DNA of 64,000 nt from WHSW01 sp033856255 (lineage in GTDB: Bacteria > Actinomycetota > Thermoleophilia > Solirubrobacterales > 70-9): assembly GCA_033856255.1 (NCBI GenBank), contig JAWVFH010000046.1, forward strand, positions 85,399 to 149,398, given 5' to 3'. The position numbers and the translations under genes are program-made. The notes beneath the pieces are model-generated. The model worked only from the letters and a program-made list of their open reading frames with translations. It was not told where the DNA came from and searched no databases. Every line of letters starts with the position of its first letter. Within the stretch, counting starts at the first letter, position 1. Below are positions 32,899-42,126 of the stretch, in pieces.

Positions 32899-34104
32899 TC
32901 AGCCGGTCGTCGTCGGTTCGCTAACTGGGGACTGACCCTCTTGAGGTTCGTCGCGCCATGAGTAGGCGTACTCGGGCTGGTCGAGCTCGGCGGCGAGCGC
33001 GGTCAGCCGCAGGGGCTTGAACGTGTCCCACATCACCGCCAGCTCCTCGGTCCGGCGCATGCCGAGTGATTTCTCGACCAGGCCGGGCTGGGGGCCGTGC
33101 GGTAGCCCCGATGGATGGACGGTGATCGAGCCCTCCTCGATCCCCCTGCGGCTGCCGAACTCGCCTGAGACGTAGTAGATGACCTCCTCGGACTGCAGGT
33201 TCGAGTGGTGGTACGGGATCGGCACGGCCTGCGGGTCGTAGTCGAGCTCGCGCGGGCAGAACGAGCAGATCACGAAGTTCGGGCCCTGGAAGGTCTGGTG
33301 GACCGGCGGCGGCAGGTGCAGGCGCCCGGTCCGGGGCTCGAAGTCGGCGACGTTGAAGGTGTAGGGATAGACGTATCCGTCCCAGCCGACGACGTCAAAG
33401 GGGTGGTAGTCGAGCAGGTAGCGCTGATGACCCCCGCGGACGCGCAGGACCAGCTCGAACTCGTCGCGCTCGCGGTGCGTTTCGAGCTCGGCCGGCGGAT
33501 GGAAGTCGCGCTGCGAGTACGGCGCCGACTCGAGCAGCTGGCCGTAGCGGTTGCGGTATCGGTTCGGGGTCTCGATCTCGCCCGGCGTGTGCAGGCAGAG
33601 CCACGTCTGCGGCCCGTCGTCGAGGGCGAAGCGGTAGGTGGTGCCGCGGGGCACGACGACGTAGTCGTGCTCGCGGAAGGCGACGCTCCCGAACACGGTC
33701 TCCAGCGTCCCGGAGCCCTCGCAGACGAAGAAGACCTCGTCGCCCTCGCCGTTGCGGAAGAAGACCTCGGTCTCCTCCGTCGGCCGGCAGAGGGAAACCT
33801 CGAGATCGGAGTTCCACATCAGGCAACGGCGACCGCCGACGGGGTCGCCGCCCGGCTCCACGGACCCGGTCGACAGGTGGCGGTGGACGTGGGCGTCGGG
33901 CACCCATTCGGTGTGCTCGATCGGCGTGAACTCGCCCGCGTCGGCGATCCGGCATGGCGACTCGAGGTGGTAGAGGATCGACTCGTTGCCCGAGAAGCCC
34001 TCGTAGCCCATCACCTCCTCGACCAGCAGCCGGCCGCCGTTGTTATCCGCGCGGAACTGGGTATGGCGCTTGGCCGGGACCCGGCCGAGGCTGTGGTATC
34101 TCAC
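32899..34104 (-). CDS. hmgA: Homogentisate 1,2-dioxygenase
   Basis: 401 residues. The cupin core carries HPPPVHQTF-like PPPVHQTFQGPNFVIC, PIPYHHSNLQSEEVIYYVSG and ITVHPSGLPHGPQPG, which supply the Fe(II) His/Glu ligands of homogentisate dioxygenase. It opens the homogentisate ring to maleylacetoacetate. GTG 34104 overlaps the hpd stop by four bases (GTGA), so it is translationally coupled to hpd. The N-terminal region ends and begins as expected for the shorter actinobacterial form. Confidence 0.93.
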   Translation of the reverse strand: MRYHSLGRVPAKRHTQFRADNNGGRLLVEEVMGYEGFSGNESILYHLESPCRIADAGEFTPIEHTEWVPDAHVHRHLSTGSVEPGGDPVGGRRCLMWNSDLEVSLCRPTEETEVFFRNGEGDEVFFVCEGSGTLETVFGSVAFREHDYVVVPRGTTYRFALDDGPQTWLCLHTPGEIETPNRYRNRYGQLLESAPYSQRDFHPPAELETHRERDEFELVLRVRGGHQRYLLDYHPFDVVGWDGYVYPYTFNVADFEPRTGRLHLPPPVHQTFQGPNFVICSFCPRELDYDPQAVPIPYHHSNLQSEEVIYYVSGEFGSRRGIEEGSITVHPSGLPHGPQPGLVEKSLGMRRTEELAVMWDTFKPLRLTALAAELDQPEYAYSWRDEPQEGQSPVSEPTTTG

Positions 34105-35228
34105 AGGTTCCCCCGCTTCTCCTGCTCGCGCTCGATCGCCTCGAACAGGGCCTTGAAGTTGCCCTCCCCGAAACCGCGGGCGCCGTGGCGCTCGATCACC
34201 TCCAGGAACACGGTCGGCCGGTCGCCGATCGTCTGCGTGAAGATCTGCAGCAGGTAGCCCTCGTCGTCGCGGTCGGCGAGGATGCCGAGCTCGCGCAGGT
34301 CGGCGAGGTCCTCGTCGATCTCGCCGATCCGTGCCGGCAGCTCCTGGTAGTAGCTGGCCGGCGTGTCGAGGAAGCGCACGCCACGCCGCTTCAGCTCCTT
34401 CACGGTGGCGACGATGTCGGTCGTCGCCAGGGCGATGTGCTGGGCGCCGGGGCCGCCGTAGTACTCGAGGTACTCCTCGATCTGCGACCTGCGCTTTCCC
34501 TCGGCCGGCTCGTTGATCGGGAACTTGACCCGGCCCTTGCCGTCGGCCATCACCTTCGACATCAGCGCCGAGTACTCGGTGCCGATGTCCTCGTCTGAGA
34601 AGTGGATCATCTCGGTCATCCCGAAGACGCGCTCGTAATAGCCGACCCACTCGTCGAGGCGGCCGAGCTCGACGTTGCCGACCACGTGGTCGATGCCGGC
34701 GAACAACCCGATGTCGCCGCCACCCGACTCGGTGGCGGCGAAGCCGGGCAGAAACGCCCCCGCGTACCCGTTGCGCTCGACGAAGGTGTGGACGGTCTCG
34801 CCGTAGGTGGCAACCGTCGCCATCCGCACCGAACCCCCCTCGTCAGTTTCCTCCCAGGGCTCGCGCACCCCGAGGGCCCCATGCTGGACCGCATAGCGGT
34901 AAGCGTGGCCAGCATCCGGGACCGAGAGCGCGATCACCTTGACCCCGTCGCCGTGGGCACCGACGTGGCGGGCGATCTCGCTGGTCCCGAGCATCGGCGC
35001 GGTGAGCACGATCCGGACCCGGCCCTGCTCGAGCACGTGCGAGGCGCGGTCGCGGACCCCCGTCTCGAGCCCGGCGTAGGCGACCTCGCGAAAACCGAGC
35101 GCGTTGGTGAACCAGTACGCCGCCTGGGTCGCGTTACCGACGTAGAGCTCGACGTGGTCGATGCCGAGCAGCGGCATTTGGTCCGGGGGCGCCTGCGGGC
35201 GCGGCTGGCTAACGGTCTCGGGGGGCAT
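34101..35228 (-). CDS. hpd: 4-hydroxyphenylpyruvate dioxygenase
   Basis: 375 residues with two vicinal-oxygen-chelate halves. Iron ligands sit in FAGIDHVVGNV (His), GPGAQHIALAT (His) and FLEVIERHG (Glu). The C-terminal GFGEGNFKALFEAIEREQEK helix gates the active site and is typical of the enzyme. It makes homogentisate from 4-hydroxyphenylpyruvate. ATG 35228 is supported by GAGGAGAGG just upstream. First gene of hpd-hmgA-phhA, divergent from an AsnC-type regulator. Confidence 0.95.
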   Translation of the reverse strand: MPPETVSQPRPQAPPDQMPLLGIDHVELYVGNATQAAYWFTNALGFREVAYAGLETGVRDRASHVLEQGRVRIVLTAPMLGTSEIARHVGAHGDGVKVIALSVPDAGHAYRYAVQHGALGVREPWEETDEGGSVRMATVATYGETVHTFVERNGYAGAFLPGFAATESGGGDIGLFAGIDHVVGNVELGRLDEWVGYYERVFGMTEMIHFSDEDIGTEYSALMSKVMADGKGRVKFPINEPAEGKRRSQIEEYLEYYGGPGAQHIALATTDIVATVKELKRRGVRFLDTPASYYQELPARIGEIDEDLADLRELGILADRDDEGYLLQIFTQTIGDRPTVFLEVIERHGARGFGEGNFKALFEAIEREQEKRGNL

Positions 35229-35335
35229 CGGGTTCCTCTCCTCGACGTTTGATCCGGCCCTCCCCTTATGATTCTCCGTATTCGATGGGCCCACAAGGGC
35301 GGTTCGTTGCGTCTACCCCGCTCTCGCACGCTTGT

Positions 35336-35791
35336 ATGGATCAAATCGACCACCAGATCATTGCGCTACTCAGGGAGAACGCCAGGCGGTCGTTCCAGGA
35401 CATCGGCGGCCGGGTCGCGCTCTCGGCGCCGGCCGTCAAGCGCCGCGTCGACCGGCTCGAGCGCGACGGGATCATCCGCGGCTACTCGGCGAACGTCGAT
35501 CCGGCGGCGATCGGCTGGAACACGCACGCCTTCGTCGAGCTCTTCTGCGAGGGAAGGATGTCGGGCGACGAGGTCCGCGACGCGGTCGGCGAGTATCCCG
35601 AGGTCGAGGCCGCCTACACGATCGCCGGAGCCCCGAGCGCGATCCTGCACCTGCGCGCCGTCGACACCCAGCACCTCGAGCGGGCTTTGGAGCGGGTCCG
35701 CGACACGCCGGGCGTGATCCGGACGCAGACCCAGGTCGTGCTATCGACCCTGTTCGACCGGCCGATGCTCGACCGCGAGCCGGCCGAGTAG
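35336..35791 (+). CDS. Lrp/AsnC-family transcriptional regulator
   Basis: 151 residues. N-terminal winged HTH (MDQIDHQIIALLRENARRSF, then LSAPAVKRRVDRLERDGIIR) and C-terminal RAM ligand domain (AFVELFCEGRMSGDEV, PSAILHLRAVDT). Family members sense amino acids and bind as octamers. The gene is divergent from hpd-hmgA-phhA with about 107 bases between, so control of aromatic amino acid breakdown by Phe or Tyr is the natural inference. Confidence 0.9.
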   Translation: MDQIDHQIIALLRENARRSFQDIGGRVALSAPAVKRRVDRLERDGIIRGYSANVDPAAIGWNTHAFVELFCEGRMSGDEVRDAVGEYPEVEAAYTIAGAPSAILHLRAVDTQHLERALERVRDTPGVIRTQTQVVLSTLFDRPMLDREPAE

Positions 35792-35900
35792 ACCCTCGGC
35801 CGATCGGACGTCCATCGAGGCGGTGTCGAGCGGGCAGTCGGCGTCGGCTCCGCGATCCTGGTCTACGAGCGCGCCGGCTAACGCGGCGTCGCGCGGCGGC

Positions 35901-37649
35901 TCAGCGCTTCGGCTTCAGTTTCACCGTGCGGCTCTTCGCCGCCTTGTTACCGGCCGCGTCGGTCGCGGGGACCTTGAGCTTCGCGTTGCCGCTGCTCGCG
36001 GTCCCGTTCTCGAACGCCGCCTTCGCCGGCTTCGGGAGCTTCAGGTGGAGGGTCTTACGATTACCTTTGTTGACGCTGGCCTTCGCCTTCTTGAGCTTAA
36101 ACTTGGCCGACTGGGCCGACTTGGAGGCCGACAGCGCCACCGTCAGCTTGCCCTTCGCGACCACGTCGCATCGTTCGTCGCAGCTCACGGTCACCTCGAC
36201 GGCCGCGTCCGCCTTCTGGCTCTTCTTCCCCGAGAGGGTCAGCTTCGGAGGCTTGGCATCGACCACCACGACCTGTTGCTGGCTGACCGCCCGGGCGCTG
36301 CCGTTGCAGAGCACGATGTGGCCGGTGAACACCTGGGTCGCCGCGCAGCCCTCGTCGTCGATCACCGTGAGCGTCGCCGTATAGGTGCCCGCGCTCGAGT
36401 AGGTGTGCGAGGGCGTCGGCCCGCCGTCCGCAAGGCTCTGGCCGTCCCCGAACGACCAGTCGAAGCGGGCGACCGCGCCGTCCGCGTCGCTGGAGCCCGC
36501 GCCGTTGAACGTCGTCGCCCGCCCGGCGGGCGCCGCGGTCGCCGTGAAGGCCGCCGTCGGCCCCTGGTCCGGGGTGATCGCGAGAGAGAGGAAGCCGTTG
36601 GTGTTGACCGTCGAGGCAAACGGCGTCCCGGGGATCGCCGTCAGGCCGCCACCCGAACCGATGTCGAACCCGGTGATCGTGTCGTTGCCGAAGTCCGCCA
36701 GGTAGAGGTGGCGGCCGTCGGGCGTGACCCCTCCCGTGGCGGGACCCGGTCCGGTCGGCACCGTCGCCAGCGGCGTCAGGTTGCCACCGGCAGCGATCGT
36801 GAACGAAGAGACGTTGTCGTTGTTTTCATTGGCCGTGTAGAGGAAGGCGCCGTTCGGGGTGATCGTGACGTCATCGGGGGTCGTCCCGGTCGAGGAGGGA
36901 GCCCCGATCGGTGTCAACGCCCCGCTCGCGGCCACGTCGAACGCCGAGACCGTGTCCGAAGCCGAGTTGGCCACGTACAGGTGGTGCCCGTCGGGAGTCA
37001 CCGAGACACCGCGCGGCTGCGTCCCGACCGCCGCGGTCGGGGGCACGAGCGGCGTCAGGGCGCCGCTCGCGGCGACCGCGAAGGCGGAGAGCGTGCCCGC
37101 GCCGCGGTTGGCGACGTAGAGGAACTTGCCGTCGGGCGTCAGCGCGATCCCCTGCGGCTCGGTTCCAGCGGCGAACGGCGAGCCGGCGACCGGGGTGAGG
37201 GCGCCGCCGGCGCCGATGTTGAACGCGGAGACGCTGTTGCCTCCGGCGCCCGCGCCGGCGTTGCTGACGTACAGGTGGGTGCCGTCGGGGCTCGGTGCGA
37301 CTGCGCGCGGCATGTCCCCGACCGGGCTCGCCGCGCCGACCGGCGTGAGCGCGCCGTTGGCCCCGACGCTGAAGGTCGTGACGCTGTCCGCGGTTTCGTT
37401 GGCCACGTACGCGTGTGCGCCGTCCGGCGTCAGCGAGACCCCCCGGGGATTGAGTCCGGTGGCGAAAGGGGATCCCGTGACCGGGCTCAGCGCGCCGCCC
37501 GCTGCGACGTCGAAGGCGGCGATGGTGCTGGAGGTATTACCCGTCACATAGACGTTGCGGCGCGCCTCGGCGGTCGCCGGCAGGACCGCCGCAACCATCG
37601 CCACGACTCCGATCAAGCTGCGAACCCGGCCCGGGCACGGATACGACAC
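35901..37649 (-). CDS. Secreted seven-bladed lactonase-like propeller with PKD domain
   Basis: 582 residues. Signal peptide to about 29 (ends ATAEARR). About 30-350 holds seven repeats built on VSLTPDGAHAYVANETADSV and FDVAAGGALSPV, i.e. a lactonase-family (PF10282) beta-propeller. Residues ~360-445 form a PKD domain (FDWSFGDGQSLADGG, SAGTYTATLTVIDDEG). The C-terminus is Lys/Ala-rich with a Cys pair (SCDERCD). GTG 37649 follows AGGAGG. Probably a surface protein; true lactonase activity is doubtful given the repeats' diversity. Standing alone between aromatic and C1 genes. Confidence 0.85.
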   Translation of the reverse strand: MSYPCPGRVRSLIGVVAMVAAVLPATAEARRNVYVTGNTSSTIAAFDVAAGGALSPVTGSPFATGLNPRGVSLTPDGAHAYVANETADSVTTFSVGANGALTPVGAASPVGDMPRAVAPSPDGTHLYVSNAGAGAGGNSVSAFNIGAGGALTPVAGSPFAAGTEPQGIALTPDGKFLYVANRGAGTLSAFAVAASGALTPLVPPTAAVGTQPRGVSVTPDGHHLYVANSASDTVSAFDVAASGALTPIGAPSSTGTTPDDVTITPNGAFLYTANENNDNVSSFTIAAGGNLTPLATVPTGPGPATGGVTPDGRHLYLADFGNDTITGFDIGSGGGLTAIPGTPFASTVNTNGFLSLAITPDQGPTAAFTATAAPAGRATTFNGAGSSDADGAVARFDWSFGDGQSLADGGPTPSHTYSSAGTYTATLTVIDDEGCAATQVFTGHIVLCNGSARAVSQQQVVVVDAKPPKLTLSGKKSQKADAAVEVTVSCDERCDVVAKGKLTVALSASKSAQSAKFKLKKAKASVNKGNRKTLHLKLPKPAKAAFENGTASSGNAKLKVPATDAAGNKAAKSRTVKLKPKR

Positions 37650-37744
37650 ACCCGCCTCCTATCTCACGAGATTCCCTGTGCCCCGACCCTAGTCGGCCGC
37701 GAGCCGGCTGTCCAGCGCTTGATCCTCACCTACCGGCAGCCCCG

Positions 37745-38596
37745 CTAGGTCACGGGGGTTTCGAGGCGACCGAGCCCGTCGGCTTCGAGCGCCACCACGT
37801 CGCCCGGCTCGATCCAGCGCGGCTCGGCCCCCTCCCCGCCGGCCACCGGTCCGAGCTCGAGCAGGCAGCCGCCGGTGAGCGTGCCCGAGCCGAGCACGTC
37901 GCCCGGGCGCAGGCGCGTGTCGCGAGCGGCGTGGGCGACTATCTCGGGCCAGCCGAAGTGCTGGTCGGCGGCGCCGGTGAAGGTGACCTGCACCCCGTTG
38001 ACGAGCACACGCGCCTCGATCCGCAGCCTGCCGTCGTCGTAGGGCAGCTCGTCCGGGGTCACGATCCATGGCCCGAGGCTGGTCCCGAAGTCCTTCGCCT
38101 TCGCCGGGCCGAGCCCGACGGTCACCTCGCCCGCCTGCACGTCGCGGGCCGACCAGTCGTTCATCAGCGTGAAGCCGGCGATCTCGGCCTCGCCACCGGC
38201 GTCGGCTCCGATCACGGCGGCGATCTCGAGCTCGAAGTCGAGCAGCTGGGTGGCGGCCGGACGCCGCAGCGCCTCGCCGGGGCCGAGGATCGCCGCCGGG
38301 TTGGAGAAGTAGAAGGCCGGTGCCTCGTACCAGTGCGGTGCGATCTCCTTGCCGCGCAGCCGCGCACCGGCGGCGACGTGGCCCTCGAAGGCGTAGAAGT
38401 CGCGCACGCTCGGCGGCACGGGGACCGGCGCGAGTACGCGCAGCTCGGCGATGGCGTGCGAGTCGCCAGTGCGATCGTGCCCGACCCCGGCAAGCCAGGC
38501 GACCATGTCGGGCGCCTGGTGGACGTGCACCGCATCGCCCTTGACCTCGCCGACGAATGCCGGCCCCGCCCCGGTTGCAAAGGTCCCGATCCGCAT
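37745..38596 (-). CDS. Fumarylacetoacetate hydrolase (FAH) family protein
   Basis: 283 residues. The family core is clear: LLDFELEIAAVIGADAGG (metal Glu residues), FTLMNDWSARDVQ, GPAKAKDFGTSLGPWIVTPD and LGSGTLTGGCLLELG. It could be the last enzyme of the homogentisate route (fumarylacetoacetase), but true fumarylacetoacetases are often longer, and this gene starts with zero bases after the fdhD stop (TAGATG), so it belongs to the formate dehydrogenase operon. Substrate is therefore open. Metal-dependent C-C hydrolase or decarboxylase activity is family knowledge. Confidence 0.85.
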   Translation of the reverse strand: MRIGTFATGAGPAFVGEVKGDAVHVHQAPDMVAWLAGVGHDRTGDSHAIAELRVLAPVPVPPSVRDFYAFEGHVAAGARLRGKEIAPHWYEAPAFYFSNPAAILGPGEALRRPAATQLLDFELEIAAVIGADAGGEAEIAGFTLMNDWSARDVQAGEVTVGLGPAKAKDFGTSLGPWIVTPDELPYDDGRLRIEARVLVNGVQVTFTGAADQHFGWPEIVAHAARDTRLRPGDVLGSGTLTGGCLLELGPVAGGEGAEPRWIEPGDVVALEADGLGRLETPVT

Positions 38597-39370
38597 CTAT
38601 CCCGTGACCCGGTCCTTCACCGTGTAGACGTTCGCGGTGCCGCCGCGGGCGAAGCCGATGAGCGTGATGTTGCGGTCGGTCGCCAGCTCGACCGCCAGCG
38701 AGGACGGCGCCCCCACGGCGACCATGATCGGGGCGCCGGCCAGGGCGGCCTTCTGGACGAGCTCGAACGACAGCCGGCCGCTGACGCAGAGGATGTGGTC
38801 GTTCAGCGGGAGCAGCCCGTCGAGCGCCGCGCGGCCGACGACCTTGTCCAGGGCGTTGTGGCGGCCAACGTCCTCGCGCACGATCAGGAGCTTCCCGGCG
38901 GAGTCGAAGAGGCCGGTGGCGTGCAGACCGCCGGTCCGCTCGAAGGTGGGCTGGCGCAGACGGTCGGGCAGGGCCGCGAGCAGCGATCGGGCGACCGTAG
39001 GGCCGCCCTCCACCCGGGGCGCATGCACCGCGACCTCTTCCAGCGCCCCCTTGCCGCAGACCCCGCACGACGAGCTGGTGTAGAAGCGCCGCTCGCCCGG
39101 ATCCCGCAGCAGCGGGCCGTCGACGTCGATGACGTTCGCCGCGAGGTCTTCCGTCAGGCCGGCGCGCGCCGGACCCCGGATCAGCCCCTCTCCGATCAGG
39201 AACCCGATCGCGAGCTCCTCGTCGTTGCCGGGCGTGCGCATCGTGACCGAGAGCGCCGCTCCGTCGACACGGATCTCGAGCGGCTCCTCGACGGCCAACT
39301 CGTCGCGCTCGCCGTCGCGGACGACGCTCGCGACCATGCGCGTGGTCGCCGGGTCCTGCGCGCCGGTCAC
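38597..39370 (-). CDS. fdhD: Formate dehydrogenase accessory sulfurtransferase FdhD
   Basis: 257 residues. The sulfur-carrying Cys pair is SSSCGVCGKG (Cys102, Cys105); other motifs are VREDVGRHNALDKVVG and CVSGRLSFELVQKAALAG. FdhD transfers sulfur to the Mo centre of formate dehydrogenase. GTG 39370 is one base after the fdhA stop, so both are made together, as required for activity. Confidence 0.95.
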   Translation of the reverse strand: MTGAQDPATTRMVASVVRDGERDELAVEEPLEIRVDGAALSVTMRTPGNDEELAIGFLIGEGLIRGPARAGLTEDLAANVIDVDGPLLRDPGERRFYTSSSCGVCGKGALEEVAVHAPRVEGGPTVARSLLAALPDRLRQPTFERTGGLHATGLFDSAGKLLIVREDVGRHNALDKVVGRAALDGLLPLNDHILCVSGRLSFELVQKAALAGAPIMVAVGAPSSLAVELATDRNITLIGFARGGTANVYTVKDRVTG

Positions 39371-39371
39371 C

Positions 39372-41465
39372 TCACGGGGCGCCGGACCCGCTCAGCGCCG
39401 GAGCCATCGACGGCTCCTCGGAGAGCGGGCGGACGTCGACGGCGATCACCTTGTACTCCGGGCAGGAGGTGTTGACGTCGCTCGACGAGCCGACGAGCAG
39501 GTTGGTCTTGGTCTCCGGGAAGTGGAAGGTCGCGAAGACGTTGCCCTGCTTGATCTTCTCGGTCACCTGCGCCGTGATCTCGACCCGGCCCATCCGGCTG
39601 CGCAGCGAGACGCGATCACCGTCCGAGATCCACAGGCGCTTGGCGTCGTCCGGGTGGATCTCCAGGTGATCGCGGTCGGCGAGCTCGATGTTGCCCGTCC
39701 GCCGCGTCATCGTCCCAGCGTTGTAGTGCTCGAGCCTCCGGCCCGTGACGAGCATCATCGGGAAGTCGTCGTCGACCTGGTCGCCCGGCACCTGGAACGG
39801 AAGGGCGGCGAATTGCGCCTTACCTCCGGGCAGGTCGAACTCCCGCTCATACAAGGTCTGCGCGTCGGTGCCGTCGGCCTTGATCGGCCACTGCAGGCCC
39901 TTGCGGCCGATGCGCTCGTAGGTCACGCCGGCGAAATGCGGCGTGAGCGCCGCGATCTCGCGCATCGCGTCCTCGGGGTCGTTCCAGCCGGTCTCGTGGC
40001 CCAGCGCCCGTGACACCTCGGCGATGATCTCGAAGTCCGTCTTCGCCTCGCCGGGCGGATCGATCGCCGGCTCGACGAGCTGGAGCCGCCGCTCGGCGTT
40101 GGTGAACGTGCCCCGCTTCTCCAGGAAGGACGACGCCGGCAGGATGACGTCGGCGTAGTTCGTGGTCTCGGTCTCGAAGATGTCCTGGCAGACCAGGAAC
40201 TCGAGCGCCCCTAGCGCCCTCACGACGTGCGCCGTGTCGGGGTCCGTCTGGGCGACGTCCTCGCCGAAGATGTACATCGCCTTCAGGTCGCCCGCGACCG
40301 CAGCGTCGAACATCTCCGGGACCTTGTAGCCCGGCTCGCGCGGGATCGAGACCCCGTAGGCCTCCTCGAAGCTGCGCGCGACGTCCTCGTCGCCAACCGA
40401 GCGATAGGCCGTGTAGGTGTCCGGCAGGGCGCCCATGTCGGAGGAGCCCTGAACGTTGTTCTGACCCCGCAGCGGCAGCAGCGCCGAGCCGAGGCGGCCG
40501 ATCTTGCCGGTCATCAGCGCCACGTTGCAGATCAGGCGCACGACCTCCGAGCCGTACTTGTGCTCGGTGACGCCGAGCCCCCACGAGAAGCACGCGTTGT
40601 CGGCCTCCCCGTAGATGTGCGCCGCCGCCTCGAGGTCCGCCGCGGGCACCCCGCTGATCTCCTCGACGACCGCGGGCGGATACGAGGCCAGCAGCTCGCG
40701 GACCTCGTCGAACCCCTCCGTGCGCGCCTCGATGAACGCGTGATCGCAGAAGCCGTCGCGCTCGATCACGTGGGCCAGCCCGAGCATCACGGCCGCGTTC
40801 GTCCCGGGGCGCGGCGCGAGGTGCAGCTCCCCGTACTCGGCGAGCTCGATCCGCCGCGGGTCGATCGTCACCAGCCGCATGCCCCGCAGGATCGCCTGCT
40901 TGATCCGCGCGCCGACCACCGGATGGCCCTCGGTCGGGTTCGCGCCGATGATGATCGTCGCGTCGGCGTGGTCGAAGTCGCTGAAGGAGCCCGTCGCCCC
41001 CGACAGCCCGAGGGACTTGCGCATCGCGAACGACGTGGGCGAATGACAGACGCGTGAGCAGTTGTCGATGTTGTTGGTCCCGATCGCGCCGCGCATCAGG
41101 CGCTGCATCGCGTAACAGTCCTCGTTGGTGGCTCGCGAAGAGGCGAGGCCCGCGATCGCGTTCGGCCCGTGCTCGGCCTTGATCCTCCCCAGCTCCGACG
41201 CGATCAGCCCCACCGCCTCGTCCCAGCTCGCCGGGCGAAGGCTGCCGTCCGCCTCGCGGATCAGCGGCGTCTTCAGGCGGTCGCGCCGCTTCGAGAACTG
41301 GTGAGCGAAGCGGCCCTTGAGGCAGGTGTGTCCCTCGTTGGCGGGCCCGTCGAGCGCGGGGCTGATCGAGACGACCTTGCCGTCGGCAACGTGCGCCTCG
41401 AGGCGGCAGCCGACCCCGCAATACCCACACGTCGTTGTCACCTCTGAGTCGTAGCGCTCCTTCAT
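39372..41465 (-). CDS. fdhA: Formate dehydrogenase catalytic subunit (Mo, Cys type)
   Basis: 697 residues. [4Fe-4S] ligands Cys13, Cys16, Cys20, Cys48. The Mo ligand is Cys140 followed by His141 in NCSRVCHSPTSFAM, the Cys version of the FDH active site. Later IIIGANPTEGHPVVGARI, QNNVQGSSDMGALPD and FHFPETKTNLLVG match FdhF/FdsA-type enzymes. The N-terminal ferredoxin-like part that many NAD-linked FDH alpha subunits carry is here a separate gene one base upstream. It oxidises formate to CO2 in the cytoplasm. Confidence 0.94.
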   Translation of the reverse strand: MKERYDSEVTTTCGYCGVGCRLEAHVADGKVVSISPALDGPANEGHTCLKGRFAHQFSKRRDRLKTPLIREADGSLRPASWDEAVGLIASELGRIKAEHGPNAIAGLASSRATNEDCYAMQRLMRGAIGTNNIDNCSRVCHSPTSFAMRKSLGLSGATGSFSDFDHADATIIIGANPTEGHPVVGARIKQAILRGMRLVTIDPRRIELAEYGELHLAPRPGTNAAVMLGLAHVIERDGFCDHAFIEARTEGFDEVRELLASYPPAVVEEISGVPAADLEAAAHIYGEADNACFSWGLGVTEHKYGSEVVRLICNVALMTGKIGRLGSALLPLRGQNNVQGSSDMGALPDTYTAYRSVGDEDVARSFEEAYGVSIPREPGYKVPEMFDAAVAGDLKAMYIFGEDVAQTDPDTAHVVRALGALEFLVCQDIFETETTNYADVILPASSFLEKRGTFTNAERRLQLVEPAIDPPGEAKTDFEIIAEVSRALGHETGWNDPEDAMREIAALTPHFAGVTYERIGRKGLQWPIKADGTDAQTLYEREFDLPGGKAQFAALPFQVPGDQVDDDFPMMLVTGRRLEHYNAGTMTRRTGNIELADRDHLEIHPDDAKRLWISDGDRVSLRSRMGRVEITAQVTEKIKQGNVFATFHFPETKTNLLVGSSSDVNTSCPEYKVIAVDVRPLSEEPSMAPALSGSGAP

Positions 41466-41466
41466 C

Positions 41467-42126
41467 TCATCCTCCCTCGATGAGCGCGATCAGCGTGTGC
41501 TCGCTGATCGCCTCGGTGGGACATGTGTCGGCGCAGGCTCCGCAAGAAACACATGCCGAATCGCGGAACCCCTGGTCGAGCCCGGCCGCGACGTTCGCCT
41601 CGAAGCCGCGGCCGGTCGCGGTCAACGCGAAGGTCCCCTGGACCTCGTCGCATGCCCGGACGCAGCGGCCGCAGGAGATGCAGAGGTCGTGCCGGAAAAT
41701 CAGGTACGGGTGGTGATCGTCCGGCGGGCGGGCCGGGTGAGCCTCGCCGGGCCATCGGGGCTCGCCGATCCCGAGCCGCGCGGCGACCTGGGCAAGCTCG
41801 CTTTCGCCCGGCGGAGGCGTCGGCAGCTCGGAGAGGACCAGCTCGACGACAGCCGTGGCAACGCGCCGGGCCCGCGGGTCCTCGGTGTGGATCGCCATAT
41901 CGTCGGTGCAGGGGGTGGTGCATGCCGGAATCACCGCCCGGGCGTCCTCGCCCGCGCTCGCCTGCGAGGACCCGACGAGGCAGACCCTGCAGGCGCCGAA
42001 CGGGTCCTGGCGCTCGTCGTAGCAGAGCGTCGGCACCCACTTTCCCGCGGCCTGGGTGGCCTCCAGCACCGTCGCGCCCGCCGGGACGTCGACCACGACC
42101 CCGTCGACGGTCACCTGAGGGCTCAT
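41467..42126 (-). CDS. Iron-sulfur relay subunit of formate dehydrogenase
   Basis: 219 residues. N-terminal [2Fe-2S] domain with Cys35, Cys46, Cys49, Cys69; then CTDDM-type linker; then two [4Fe-4S] sites in CISCGRCVRAC and CVSCGACADTCP. This corresponds to the N-terminal electron-relay region of NuoG or FdsA split into its own gene. It passes electrons from the Mo subunit to the flavin subunit. It overlaps the upstream NuoEF-like gene by four bases and is one base from fdhA. Confidence 0.9.
   Translation of the reverse strand: MSPQVTVDGVVVDVPAGATVLEATQAAGKWVPTLCYDERQDPFGACRVCLVGSSQASAGEDARAVIPACTTPCTDDMAIHTEDPRARRVATAVVELVLSELPTPPPGESELAQVAARLGIGEPRWPGEAHPARPPDDHHPYLIFRHDLCISCGRCVRACDEVQGTFALTATGRGFEANVAAGLDQGFRDSACVSCGACADTCPTEAISEHTLIALIEGG

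Noticed and set aside
35792..35900. Short frame ending AVGVGSAILVYERAG in the gap before the propeller gene
   Set aside because: Looks protein-like but is too short and has no start or family match that I can support.
35823..37748. 641-codon + strand frame opposite the propeller gene
   Set aside because: Arg/Gly-rich shadow; the minus-strand frame has a signal peptide, propeller repeats and PKD domain.
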